Shown here one piece after another: positions 21,213-31,554 of a stretch of 64,000 nucleotides of DNA. The number at the start of each line of letters is the position of its first letter. The first letter of the stretch is position 1. The notes under the pieces are model-generated. The model was not told the DNA's origin. It saw nothing but the letters and a program-made list of their open reading frames with translations, and searched no databases. The position numbers and the translations under genes are program-made. Source of the stretch: Megamerina dolium (lineage: Eukaryota; Arthropoda; Insecta; Diptera; Megamerinidae). The DNA lies in NCBI GenBank assembly GCA_963854835.1, contig OY978525.1, positions 49,045,929 to 49,109,928 on the forward strand, written 5' to 3'.

Positions 21213-21997
21213 CAAATTCTATACTTTGGAAATACCCATATTAAGCTGTGGCAGATCACACCTCTAATCGTAGATGTGATTACAAGTGTTACACTATTTT
21301 GAGGAGATACGTACAATACGTACAAAAATCACCAACTCACAATCAGTTTTCATCTATTAACACATTCAGCAATCAACAAATGTTTCGCTTAACATTCCAC
21401 TTTCCTACAGTCGACTCAATGTTTCCTATTACTATGAGAAGTTTCGAAACTCGTTGATTTTGGTCACTTCGACCGCAATGGTCGAGCTTAGCAACCCTTT
21501 GTACATCTCTGCAGATCGAAAGCAGTTACACCAGTCATCTCTTCCTATATGCTTCTCTTTACTTTTGGTTCAACACATTAATTAATATCTCCCTATTTGC
21601 AGTCCGCATTGAAGAGGTCGATCTATCGCCATCCTATTTGTGATACTATCCACGTGCTGCTTTCTTAATGCGTTCCTGCACTGAAATTGTAATTTCTGTA
21701 CTTATACATGAAATATTTGAATTGTGTTTCCCTACCTCTGTGGCAAGCATTTCGGCTCTTTTTCAGTATTCCTGCAAGGGGTAGGAAACTTTTAAAATTA
21801 TGTGTACATTGCTTTAAGTGCAATCTGTATGACCGAAGCAGCCTAACCAACCAACGCGTTGTTTGTACATTGCTCTCCCGCTACATATTGTTACGTTTTT
21901 ATTTAGTGAGCGTTTATTTCTATTTGAATCAACCCTGTTTGATCTCTGGATTCTGTCAATAATTATTGCAACACTTATTTTGTACAATTATATACAT
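21213..21997. other. Right flank of the BEL insertion; no clear gene
   Basis: By the target duplication this continues the sequence that ended at 13909, so it probably holds more of the older BEL copy. Frames such as GGKFYTLEIPILSCGR are open over short stretches only and show no motif I can assign. From about 21890 the AT-rich sequence may be the minus-strand LTR region of gypsy-2. Confidence 0.4.
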
Positions 21998-22006
21998 TAT
22001 ATACAG

Positions 22007-22352
22007 GTGGGTGCCGTAGCTGAGTGATTAGTGTGTTGGTCTTCTGATCTGTAGGTCGTGGTTTAATCACCACACCATCACAAATTAAATATCGAAAAGA
22101 TTTTTCTTTTGAACGGTACCCACCTATCAGCAAGCAATTGGCAATTCTTCCGGCAGTAACAATTTGCCATGTAAAAGCTTCTAAATGAACTCTGTGACAA
22201 AGCTCAGAAAAAGTGATGTCGCAAGAGTTCTGCCATTCGGAACCGGCTAAAATAAGTAGGTCCCTTCTAATACTGTCCAAAATATAAAACGCACAACAGT
22301 AACGGAAGAGAAGGTCGGGCAATGAGCCCTTCGGGGCTTTAGGTGCCACATA
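22007..22352 (+). mobile_element. tRNA-derived SINE, complete copy (SINE-1)
   Basis: Begins with a tRNA-like head GGGTGCCGTAGCTGAGTG (box A-like TAGCTGAGTGA) and, about 40 bases on, a box B-like GTGGTTTAATCAC, followed by a unique body and the end GGCTTTAGGTGCCACATATA. The 9-bp direct repeat TATATACAG at 21998-22006 and 22353-22361 flanks it. RNA polymerase III transcription from the head is the family norm. Five other copies occur at 25514, 44183, 52975, 55473 and 61958. Confidence 0.85.
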
Positions 22353-22493
22353 TATATACAGCTACAATTTATTTAGTCAACTCTGTTTATAATCAACTTT
22401 TTACAATAACTCTTTTAATGTGCTTGAAACTGTATCGATGTTCGCGCAATCACGTTCGGGATTTGATTGATTTGGATTTGTCAACACTGGCTC

Positions 22494-22501
22494 TATTTAT
22501 A
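22494..22501 (-). promoter_or_regulatory. TATA-like box in presumed gypsy-2 LTR
   Basis: The minus strand reads GAGTATAAATAGAGCC downstream of the pol end, a good TATA context. It is likely part of the 3' LTR U3, but I could not delimit that LTR. Confidence 0.4.
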
Positions 22502-22502
22502 C

Positions 22503-23730
22503 TCACTCACTCACATACTCACTCCAGAATCTTCCTTTATCGTAGTCGAGATTCATATGGCACAAGTCGCCATATCGGGGGTATCGTTGAATACGATACA
22601 CTATGTCATTTATCTTTGCTGTAATCTCATATGGTCCCTCACAATGAGTCTGTAGTTTAGGGGACAGACCTTTCTTTCGTTGTGGATTATGAAGCATTAC
22701 AAGCTCTCCTTCATAGAACCCTTTTGAATTTGCTTCCAAGTCATACCTGGCTTTCATCTTAACGCTTATCATCTGCGACCGCTCTCTGATGAACTGATGT
22801 ACTTCATCCAACTGTTCCCGCTTTTCGCTAGTATAATTACCTTCGATTGACTTCGTTGGTCGTGCGACTCCAAATTTTAAATCAGCTGTCAGTCTTAACT
22901 CGTTTCTGAAAATTGCCATTGCTGGTGTATTAGCCGTCGTATCATGTTGTGCGCATCTATATGCCATGAGGAACATTGGTATATGTACATCCCAGTCTCT
23001 TTGGTATTTGGTATTCTACGACTTTTCTCAAATATTCCTCCAAGGTACGGTTAAATCGTTCTACCATGAAATCAGATTGTGGATGCAAAGGTGTTGTACG
23101 AGTTTTCTATATACCCAGCATACGGCATATCTCTTGGAATACAATTCATTCGAAATTCCGGCCTTGGTCTCAGTGTAATTCCATCGATACACCAAAACGA
23201 GTAACCCACTGGTTGACGAATATATCGGCAACTGTATACGCTTCCTGATTTGGAATGGCGTATACTTCAGGCCATTTACTGAAGTAATCTATAATCACCA
23301 GAACATACTTGTTTCCTGCGTTGCTTATTGGAAATAGTCCAGCTATGACCAGAGCAATTCGCTCAAATGGAGCACCCACGATGTATGGTGCATCTTACCT
23401 CGACTTTTCTTAGTGGGACCTTTGGCCATTGCACATTGCTTACACTTCCGAATCCAATCAGCGACATGGTCATGACATCCAACCCAATAAAATCGTTTCT
23501 TTATTTTCTCGACGATTTTGGTGATGTCCAAATGCCCTCCAATGGAGTCATTGTGATACTTAGCTATCACTTCATTTATTCTTGCCTTGGGTACCACTAG
23601 AAGATCATTGGTGATTTTTCCATTTTCACTTTCCCATGCTCGGAATAAACATCCGTTAGGCTTTGACACTGCTCCCAGTATGCCTTTGCTATTGGACTCT
23701 CATTAGCCATTTCTTGCCAATCTGGACGTA
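22503..23730 (-). pseudogene. gypsy-2 integrase remnant (left copy)
   Basis: Three frames give one integrase. 23669-23343: the HHCC zinc domain with YHNDSIGGHLDITK and CKQCAMAKGP. 23379-23170: the start of the catalytic core, PFERIALVIAGLFP and VIIDYFSKWPEVY; the first catalytic Asp, present as MDIAGPFP in the right copy, is Val here. 22976-22503: C-terminal part MAYRCAQHDTTANTPAMAIF, KARYDLEANSKGFYEGE and the GPYEI motif. The frameshifts and lost Asp make it inactive. The enzyme would insert element cDNA into chromosomes. Confidence 0.8.
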
Positions 23731-23743
23731 CGCCCTGCTCTTT

Positions 23744-24895
23744 CTATTTCATGATCTTTGCGAGATCTGGGACGTTCCATTGATTTTTTTGAACTCGTTC
23801 GATGGTCCAAGACTCTTCCGGCAATACATGCGTAAGTCGTAGATTAACAATGTGAGTCTGGCTTCTTAACCGAGAACAATGTTTACTATCCACGGTGCAA
23901 GTACGACGAGATCGATTATAAGCTTTACTACGATGACTGACACCACGATATTCCTTTCGTTGTCCTGGAGAATTCAATCTTGATCGCTTTCGTCGTAGAC
24001 GGCTGCGCCATGTGTCCTGGTTTATAGCAAATGAAGCACTTACCAGTAAATTTATTTTCACGTCGACCTGTTGTTCTTGCTTCAGGCTGCACTACGGACA
24101 TGACTGTCTGACACACTGCTTCAACCAGATCTGATGTTTCTGTCTCTGGTTGGCGTACACGTGGCACTGGTCGACACCTTAAACTGCTGGCGGATTCATA
24201 CGTCAAGGCACTGCTAATTTTTTACGCATATGTACTTCTTGGTGACAAGACTAAGGCACACTTGGTCTCTCAGTCGCGTAAACCATCTATGAATGCCCCT
24301 ATTTTTATTTTCTCAACGAATTACCAGAGAACGCAGGAGGACATAAGCGCTTAATATCGGAAGCGAAATCCTGAAGGCTCTCACTACTCCGTTGCACTCG
24401 CGATCTTAATTCCACTCAATGTAATTGACTCTTATATTCATTTCCATATTGGCGCTGGAGTGTGTCCATCAGTTATTGGTAGCTACCACGATCTTTCTCT
24501 GGAACCATGTGTAACATTTCGGAAACATTACCTTCTAATGCGACTATTAAAGCAGCAGTCTTCTCACTATCGTCCCATTGATTCTTCGAAGTTGTTGTCT
24601 TGAACTGAAGCTTGAAGATGTTGAATGGTGTCGTTCTACCAAATGTTGGTGGCTTTAGTTTGATTGAGCTTGAATCTCTTATCACTGACGCGGCTGGTCC
24701 ATTTATTTTTAGTTGGTTGAGAACGTGCTGCAATTTCTCGATCTTATCTTCCAAATCATCTACGTGTTCCTTCAGATCTGTGACCTTTTCATTAATGGTT
24801 CCGGAAATTTCCTGAAATCTAATCTCAATTCCTTTTTGTAGATTTTCGATGACGTGTTCTTGGCGAGTTAAATGTTCTTGAATTTCCATACGCAA
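23744..24895 (-). pseudogene. gypsy-2 gag remnant (left copy)
   Basis: The frame 24895-24473 starts MRMEIQEHLTRQEHV and is a heptad-rich coiled coil (IENLQKGIEIRFQEI, VDDLEDKIEKLQHVLNQL), followed by KPPTFGRTTPFNIFKLQFK and ALEGNVSEMLHMVPEKDRG, a capsid-type region. After a stop, MDTLQRQYGNEYKSQLH and ESLQDFASDIKRLC continue in another frame, then 24206-23928 carries SSLRCRPVPRVRQPE and one zinc knuckle CFICYKPGHMAQ. The last piece (about 24060-23744) runs into sequence that normally follows RNase H (EESWTIERVQKNQWNVPDL). Structural protein of the particle; broken here. Confidence 0.78.
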
Positions 24896-25000
24896 TTATC
24901 TAATAACGCCCTCTTAACGAGACGAACCTTCTTGAATTTCCATACACAATTCAGCCGAATGTTCTTGAAACTTGGAGTCAATGGTTTTCTGTTGGCAACA

Positions 25001-25035
25001 CTCCAGAATCTTCCTTCATCGTAGTCGAGATTCAT
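25001..25035 (-). repeat. 35-bp direct repeat linking pol end to gag start
   Basis: This segment matches 22522-22556 with one mismatch, same orientation. On the minus strand it encodes NLDYDEGRFWS, the end of pol, yet here it lies upstream of gag. This places a pol end 5' of gag in one copy. Confidence 0.75.
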
Positions 25036-25060
25036 CTCTTTCTTTCTCGTTGGCATGTTC

Positions 25061-25513
25061 TGTGATGATTAACCAACCATCGATATCTTTACAATATCTA
25101 TAAACAAGGAGCTACTAACGTTGGATTGAGCTCATCGCCCTATCTCTCATACAGCACTATGGTCTTTTTCGGTTATCTGTGAAATAGTGGATATTTCCAG
25201 TAATATTTAACCAGATCCACATAAAGCCATCCAAATGGGCCAATAAAACCAATATTTTCCCTATGACTATGCCACTATTTCTATACATATTAATCACTGT
25301 TATATGAAAAATTGTTTATAAAAATTGTTTTAATTCAAATGCAGTAAATATTAAAATTACTGGATATATTGATTTATTCGGGTAAAAATAACCGGCTTTC
25401 GAATAAGAATACTATTTCATAAATAATCGAAAAAAAAAAATCACTTTTGCCAATATTTCGACATGTAAGTAGGACGTAAATTTGATTTTATAAAATATGT
25501 AAAAAAAAAAATT
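25061..25513. other. AT-rich spacer, nothing recognised
   Basis: Contains two A-runs (about 25428-25440 and 25500-25511) but no open frame or family match. It may include the leader or LTR of the gypsy-2 copy. Confidence 0.45.
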
Positions 25514-25840
25514 AATATGTGGCACTTATAACACCTGAAGGCCGAGCTTCCAGTACTGTTGTGGGTGTTAAAAATTTGGACAGTATTAGAAGGGACTCAC
25601 TTATTTTTAGCTGGATTCGAACGGCAGATCCCGTTTAGCATCACTTTTTCTAAGTTTGTCACAGAGTTCTTTTAACATAGAAGCTTTTCCATGGCAAATT
25701 GTTACTGCCGGAAGAATTGGCAATTGCTTGGCGATAGGTGGGCATCGTTCGAAAGAAAAATATTTTCCATATTAAATTTATGGTTTAGTCGGGCATTGAA
25801 CCCACGACCTACAGATCAGAACACCAACGCGCTAACTGCG
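25514..25840 (-). mobile_element. tRNA-derived SINE (SINE-2)
   Basis: Minus-strand copy of the SINE at 22007-22352, ending at the left with the shared ATATGTGGCAC. The head (right side) keeps the box B-like complement TTGAACCCACGACCT but is degraded after GCTAAC, where CTGAGCTACGGCACCC is expected. It is the most diverged of the six copies. Confidence 0.8.
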
Positions 25841-25925
25841 TATTAGCACATCAATTATAATCGATATACTAATTACTAATGGTATGGCAATTGTTTTCAT
25901 AATAAAGTTACAGCTAACAATTGAG

Positions 25926-26770
25926 AAGCAGCCTAAACTATACATTTATATCGACCTTTGCAGATGATACGGCAATATTGTGCTCTCGCTCTAACCCCAT
26001 AGAAGCTACTAAACTCCTGCAGACTCATATCGATTCTCTCGAAATCTGGCTAGCAAAATGGCGTATAAAAGTCAATGAATCAAAGAGCGTACATGTAACC
26101 TTCACGCTAAGGCCAGATACATGTCCCCCACTTAAAATTAATGGCCAATCAGTTCCACAATGTTCCTCAACAAAGTACTGACCTGGAAGGCTGACCTGGA
26201 AAAATCACATAGAGGCAAAGAAAACTCAGATCAAGCTTAAAATTAATCAGTTATGGTGGCTGATACACAAAAGATCAAAGTTGAATCTCGAATACAAAGT
26301 GCTATTATATAAAGCAATCCTGAAGCCAATTTGGACTTATGGTATTCAGTTTTGGGGCACCGCATCTCCCTCAAATATCGAAAAATTGCAGCGAATACAA
26401 TCCAAGTGTCTGCGAATTATTGTAAACGCGCCTTGGTATATGAGGAACGTTAACATCCATCGAAATTTAAATGTACCCACAATTTCTGAGGAAGTTGCAA
26501 TGTCCTGCAGAAGCTACATTCAAAAATTACACAGTCATCCTAATCCCCTTGCTAAGCAATTGTTGCTGAGCACGGGGCATCGCCGATTAAAAAGAAAAGA
26601 CACACTGAATATGCTGTGAAATTGCTATACCTCGTGACTCAACAAATTGTGATGGAACGTTGGGAATATCACATAATTTTATTTAGTTTGTAAGATTTGA
26701 TTACATATTGTTAGTTTCTAAGTAATTTTAGAAAGATCCAATAAAAAAGCTTGTTAAAAAAAAAAAAAAA
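25926..26770 (+). mobile_element. Jockey-clade LINE, 5'-truncated (copy 2)
   Basis: Starts abruptly in the RT active-site region and ends with AATAAA at 26740-26745 and a 15-A tail at 26756-26770. Nearly identical in overlap to copy 1 (8313-9863), but here the 3' part keeps one longer open frame. A duplication could not be recognised. Confidence 0.82.
25936..26619 (+). pseudogene. Jockey-clade RT C-terminal remnant
   Basis: First frame (to 26181): YTFISTFADDTAILCSRS with the catalytic FADD, then SLEIWLAKWRIKVNESKS and PPLKINGQSV, the usual end of the RT palm and the start of the thumb. A frameshift near 26170 leads to the second frame (26281-26619): NLEYKVLLYKAILKPIWTYG, IQSKCLRIIVNAPWYMRN and LNVPTISEEVA, the standard Jockey C-terminus. 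It ends at a stop at 26617-26619. Without the N-terminal half it cannot act. Confidence 0.82.
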
Positions 26771-27419
26771 TCTAAATGGTTTTGCAGGAAATTTGTAAAT
26801 TTGTTTATATTTACTTCACTACTTTTCAATAACATAGTAAGGAGGTGAAAATATCATAGCTAAATGGCCGAACACGTAAACCAAAGAAAACTAAAGAACT
26901 GAAACTGACTCTCCAGCTCAGAGAATTTCCATTTTCTATATGTATTTTTTCACACGCATTCCGTGAGCTCACCACCTATTGTTGTTATTGCTTTACTCTC
27001 TGGCCATTTTTGGCTACAGGTCAGCGTTGTCTTTTCACAATACCCTTTTAACTTAAAATTGTAATAGTAAAAAGGTATGAAAAGTAGTTGTAATATATTA
27101 CGTAATATATATGCAATTAAACTCAACTAATTTTACGGAATAATAAAATAAAATGACAAGTAAACACAAACCAGTTACAACTTTTCCTGTTTTACGTGAA
27201 AAGTGTAACACACCATTAATGGTGAATGGATTTCGCTGCATTGTTACATTCATATCAAAATTTATGCATAAATTTATGAAATACATTATTATATTTGTAA
27301 ACAATGATTATTATTTAGCATTTACTAGTTTTACATGTGAATATGTTCGTATTATTAAAATTTTACAGTTAGAAACACAATCATGTGCATCATTAAGTTC
27401 ATTTTACCATACCATACCA

Positions 27420-27426
<7 letters not shown>
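26771..27426. other. AT-rich spacer, no gene recognised
   Basis: One open frame begins at 27153 (MTSKHKPVTTFPVLREKC) but runs into the TA array, has no partner on either side and no motif I know. I do not call it a gene. Confidence 0.4.

Positions 27427-27492
<66 letters not shown>
27427..27492. repeat. (TA)n array, about 66 bp
   Basis: Alternating TA preceded by CATACCATACCATATATG. Confidence 0.95.
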
Positions 27493-27495
<3 letters not shown>

Positions 27496-27795
27496 GTATT
27501 TCTGTCTTGTATATATGTACTATATACCTGTTTGTATGCATATTAACTTATTATTTTAGTGTAATACTACAATGGTATTTATATTTAAAATGGTCGTAAT
27601 AGGCCTATAGGGGAACCGAACACAAAAAAAAAACGGTAAGGCGCTATGTTACATACCTCTATGGTGGTGTGGAAATTCCAACGTTAGGCGTTCTATCACA
27701 AAAATGCTCATTAATGCACAAATGCGTAGAGTTGCAATCAACCTGCACCATTGATACACTGCTGTAGGTTAATTTCAAAACATATTAAATACTAC

Positions 27796-28661
27796 TAATG
27801 GCACTATCTTCAACAAAAGTGTCATGCTGTTAGCGTATGCCGACGATATTGACATAATCGGCATGAACACGCGAGCAGTCAGTGCAGCATTCTCAGAGTT
27901 GGAAAGAGATTCGTGTCGGATGGGTCTCACGGTGAACGAGGGCAAGACGAAGTATCTAGTGTCAACAAACAAAGAGTCCCGGCGTCTTGGACAGCACGTC
28001 ACTGTTGACAACTACGCTTTTGAAGTAGTAAGGGACTTTGTCTATCTTGGAACCAGCATTAACAGCAGTAATGACGTCAGCTTGGAGATCATGCGTAGGA
28101 TAACACTTGCTAACAGGTGTTACTTTGGGCTGAGTAAGCAATTGAGAAGTCGAGCCCTCTCTCGAAGAACGAAAACTACACTCTACAAGTCTCTAATCAT
28201 GCCTGTCCTAACATATGGCGCTGAATCCTGGACAATTTCCACTTCGGATGAGCGAATGCTTGGAGTTTTCGAGAGAAAAGTCCTACGCAAAATCTTTGGA
28301 CCTATTTGCGTTGGTACAAACCATGAGCTGTACGAGCTGTATGCCGATATTGACATAGTAAAGCGCATCAAAATCCAGCGGCTGCGCTGGCTAGGTCATG
28401 TCGAGCGAATGGAAGAACACGCTCCAGCTAAGAAGGTGTTATATTCGGAACCCGCTGGAGGACGGCGCAGAAGAGGAAGACCAAACCTCCGGTGGAAAGA
28501 CCAAGTACTGGAGAACCTGAAGGCGCTTGGAATTTCTAACTGGCGCCAGCTAGCGAAGAACAGAGATGGCTGGCGAAGCATGTTATTTTCGGTCTAAATC
28601 GATATTCGGTTGTTATGGCCACATAAGTAAGTAAGTATGTAAGTATTAAATACTTACTTAG
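27796..28661 (+). mobile_element. RTE-type LINE, 5'-truncated, in BEL-3 LTR
   Basis: An 866-bp 3' fragment starts inside the RT and ends GTTGTTATGGCCACATAAGTAAGTAAG. The 13-bp repeat TATTAAATACTAC at 27783-27795 and 28662-28674 flanks it exactly. Its tandem AAGT tail instead of poly(A) is a hallmark of RTE elements. The same tail ends the copies at 39166-41482 and 48203-51370. Confidence 0.88.
27800..28597 (+). pseudogene. RTE-type RT C-terminal fragment with intact YADD
   Basis: The frame is open for 257 codons from [17 protein letters not shown] (27824) to the stop at 28595-28597. It includes [57 protein letters not shown], the thumb motif LRWLGHVERM, and GRRRRGRPNLRWKDQVL. This is the cleanest RTE RT C-terminus in the window and serves as the reference for the mutated copies. 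It lacks the endonuclease and the first half of the RT and cannot function alone. Confidence 0.85.
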
Positions 28662-28904
28662 TATTAAATACTACACATATATATGTTCAAGGCAAACCCA
28701 TTTGTACTGCGTTGTCGCATATCTAAATTCAGGTGTAATATATGGCATTATTCTCAAAAGAGCCACTTCACCTCATTTCACCTTTTCTATGTCATCATGT
28801 ATTTAACATGACTTGATGCTATCGATATATGTATTTCTTTCATTCGAATTAAACATCATCAAAGGCAAGACGTGTTTTTCTTTTTCTTTTGGCACTACAT
28901 TAAT

Positions 28905-28922
28905 TGGCGACCGTGAAGGACA
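28905..28922 (+). other. Primer binding site, tRNA-Arg type
   Basis: TGGCGACCGTGAAGGACA lies five bases after the presumed LTR end and resembles the TGGCGACCGTGACAGGA sites complementary to tRNA-Arg in other insect LTR elements. Confidence 0.65.
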
Positions 28923-29375
28923 TTCGCTTACATTTTTATTAGGATCCTTCAAATTTTAGTTCGTTTAATTCCTGGCAAGAGCTGGCTCTACGTTAGCCGA
29001 GAAAAACGAAATTTCTGCACATCATCGTATCAACTCACACGGTGTGAGCGATAATCAACGACAGTTATCTGTTACAGTTACCTATCTTACAGCTAAATCT
29101 TATGCAAAAGTGGATAGCAATTCTTGCCACATATTTGTCATCGTAGTTGCCGCTGTAATCAAATTGCATACCGATTACACGTGGTTTTTTTAAACTTTCG
29201 CTGGAGATTTACCTATTCTCATAGTCGATTATTACCAACTGTTCGTCATCTCGTCACAATCTCTGTGCACATACGCTGGACTTTTTACAACACATATTCG
29301 ATATATTTCTGATCTGCTTTTGCTACACTTATTACATTGTTATAACCTTCTTTGCTCAGGTATTCGTGCTATCAA

Positions 29376-29976
29376 ATGCCTAATAACAGCGAAATTAACC
29401 TGCCTTATGATGTGTTTGCTCATCATAAGGCAGGTTAATGTTATCCTCGCTAATAAAACAACGTTCAACTATTCTTCGCAATCTACTTAGCATGAAGCAA
29501 CGAATTGATTGTGAAGAAGTTTATACTGACGCGCATGTCAGTCCTATTTTCAGAACATTTCTGACATTTCCAGAACAACATCGAAAAACTTACTCCGACA
29601 CACGATTCCAGAGTAGAAATTGAAGAAACTTTCATTTCAATAAAATCCAAAATCTTTTCGTTGATCAGCTCCAGAAATCGCTCTCCTGTGTTGAACACTA
29701 GCATTTTCAACGCCACTGCATTTGGAAATACTAGTAATCATAGTCGATTGCCTTCATTCAAATTGCCCGAATTTGATGGAAAGTATGCGGAATTCAAATT
29801 ATTCCTCCGCACCTTTTGCAACATGGTGCACGATGATCTTACAATGCCAAAAGTTTGTAAATTTAATTATCTGTTGAACTGTAATCGAGCCCTTAACGTA
29901 ATCGAACCCTTCCAAGTAACCGAGGAAACTTACCCATAGGCTATACAGAGTCTTAAGGATCGCTACGACAACAACG
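29376..29976 (+). pseudogene. BEL-3 gag remnant, truncated by gypsy-1 LTR
   Basis: Gag-like pieces appear in order: SSLIKQRSTILRNLLSMKQR (29438-29623 frame), then after a one-base shift near 29600 VEIEETFISIKSKIFSL, and then LPSFKLPEFDGKYAEFKLFL and IEPFQVTEETYP (29661-29939). The LP..LPEF.G.Y.EF..F arrangement is the BEL/Pao gag core. A stop at 29937-29939 is followed by AIQSLKDRYDNN, expected next, before the gypsy-1 LTR cuts the protein at 29977. The first codons (MPNNSEINLPYDVF) sit in a perfect hairpin. Confidence 0.75.
29395..29438. repeat. Perfect 18-bp hairpin
   Basis: TTAACCTGCCTTATGATG at 29395-29412 is repeated as its exact reverse complement at 29421-29438 with an 8-base loop. 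It lies at the presumed gag start of BEL-3. Confidence 0.9.
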
Positions 29977-30710
29977 TGTTGCGAGCCAAAATATGAAATT
30001 TGCACATATGAATATTTTGCCTCGCGACATACTTTCCGAAATTGTGAAATACATATTTATTCATACACATACCAACATTGCTCGAAGTTGTGATATACAC
30101 AATCCATACTAATATTACTTATAATTGTGGAATGCCAGAACATTGAGTCAACTGAGCTGCAGTTGGGTGTGATAAAGCTGACAAAGCACTTTCCCACATT
30201 ACGTGAGCATACTAACAATTACGTGAGCATACTAACAATTCTTAGACATTCCATGATAACTAAAATCATGTGTGTGAATATCAAAAAGTTGTTTTCTCAC
30301 ATAATGGGTACATACATGCACACATGTAGTGTGAATATATTATTGTATATTATATGTTGGTATGTGGGTAGATCGATATGTAGATAGTATTAGAAAAATG
30401 GTATATAAGCTGCCAGCTTACCGAAGGCAGTCGCTTTCAGTTGTGAGTCTTGCACCGAAGTCCTAGCATTTAAGAAAGTGTAAATACTGCGATCCTTATG
30501 AGGCCCTCCAGTATTAGTGTAAAAGTGCAAAATACAAAACACCAGCAATAAAGGGAATACCCAAAACCGCAAGTATCATTGATAAAATATAATTGTTTTA
30601 TTTCAGCCAACTAGTGTGTTAGACTAGAGGGATACTTAGGAGCTTAGGTCTAGGTGCTAATCTTGTGCGTTAGGTACTTAGTGAGTGTTGTGGAAAAATA
30701 GTACGCAACA
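29977..30710 (+). repeat. gypsy-1 5' LTR (copy A), 734 bp
   Basis: Starts TGTTGCGAGCC and ends GTACGCAACA, forming the short inverted ends TGTTG/CAACA. It matches the LTR at 52185-52967 throughout with indels. A TATA-like GGTATATAAGCTGCC sits near 30410. The start interrupts BEL-3 gag. Confidence 0.85.
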
Positions 30711-30713
30711 TTT

Positions 30714-30731
30714 TGGCGCAGCCGGTAGGAT
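30714..30731 (+). other. Primer binding site, tRNA-Ser type
   Basis: TGGCGCAGCCGGTAGGAT three bases after the LTR is close to TGGCGCAGTCGGTAGGAT, the tRNA-Ser site of 17.6 and 297 type elements. The same site follows the LTR fragment of copy B at 41598. Confidence 0.75.
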
Positions 30732-30815
30732 ACTGCGAAATATCTTGAATATACGTTCAACGTTTAACGCAGTACAGGATCTAATTCTAGTGTGTGTTTG
30801 CCTTTTTGGGGTCAA

Positions 30816-31469
30816 ATGGACAAGAAATCCTACGAATCATTAGCAATAGAACTAAACGTTGCAATAGCCAAGTCAATCGCCTTAGTGTGGAGCTTGATTA
30901 AGAAACACAGCACATTCGAACAACTCAGCTCAAAGATGCGTCACGGAAAGGTACTAACTCCAACTGAAGCAGCCTTAAAACAAAAAGACGATTTAGAAGC
31001 AGCAGAGGTACAGATTAGGGCCCTATGAACTCAGATCGAAAAACAGGGATCCGACGCGGAACAGCTAGAAGTAGAGATTACTAAAACTCTTAATAGAACT
31101 AAAGAATTAGAAGATTTACTAAAAGAAAAGGGCATTTCAGAAGAATTTATAGAGAAAAGACTTAGAACCTCGGTTGACTCTGAGCAGCTAAGTACACTCC
31201 AGGCAAAAGAGAGGAATCTCGAAAGAGAACGCTGACTAGCACAGGAGACATTTGTTCGTCGCCGTACACCAGTACGAAAAACACAACCGGAAGTACAACC
31301 CGAATTCAAACTAAAAATGAGTATTGACGAAATTGCACAGACCGTCAGTAGACTAGTCCCAGTACTCACTGGAGCGGAGTATAAATATTTAAGGACCGAA
31401 GTACACCAATTCATTCATTTCACACGAATATTCTGCTCGAAAGAGGGCAACGGTTCAATCCGTCTAATA
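30816..31469 (+). pseudogene. gypsy-1 gag, 5' part (copy A)
   Basis: ATG at 30816 begins MDKKSYESLAIELNVAIAK, almost identical to copy B. A TGA at 31026-31028 replaces the CGA codon of copy B (CTA TGA ACT against CTG CGA ACT), a typical CpG decay. Then a Glu/Lys coiled coil (SDAEQLEVEITK, KELEDLLKEKGIS) follows, a second TGA occurs near 31233, and VSRLVPVLTGAEYKYLRTEV leads into the capsid-like part. The frame is cut at 31469 by the LOA insertion and resumes at 36414. Compared with copy B about 100 residues between the TEVHQFI block and the CSKEGN block are missing. Confidence 0.8.
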
Positions 31470-31554
31470 TGGGAGCACTATATAATATATATATTTAGGG
31501 ATTAGCCGAATCAGACCACTTATATGGGTCCCTTTTCGTCCCTCAAATCATGTG

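Larger units (their letters stand above)
22362..25060 (-). mobile_element. gypsy-2 retrotransposon, copy lacking RT (left)
   Basis: On the minus strand, gag (24895 to about 23960) is followed directly by sequence that in other copies lies after RNase H, then integrase (about 23730 to 22503). Protease, RT and RNase H are missing, so this is an internal deletion derivative of a Ty3/gypsy element. The related copy on the right (55756-59700) supplies the comparison. An LTR-like region with a TATA box lies near 22362-22520 and is interrupted by SINE-1 just outside. Confidence 0.75.
27647..29976 (+). mobile_element. BEL/Pao element, 5' LTR and gag part (BEL-3)
   Basis: A presumed LTR starts near TGTTACATACC (27647) and ends ...CACTACA (28899). 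It is split by a truncated RTE LINE (27796-28661). A tRNA-Arg type primer binding site follows at 28905 and a broken BEL gag from 29376. The element is cut at 29976 by a gypsy-1 LTR. The LTR start is inferred from the TG...CA form and the position of the primer site; no second LTR is available for comparison in the window. Confidence 0.6.

Noticed and set aside
22007..22080. Possible tRNA gene
   Set aside because: The tRNA-like sequence is the head of a dispersed SINE with decayed stems and is repeated in three other copies.
27153..27599. 148-residue frame MTSKHKPVTTF...
   Set aside because: It runs through a TA array, has no recognisable domain and lies in AT-rich spacer.
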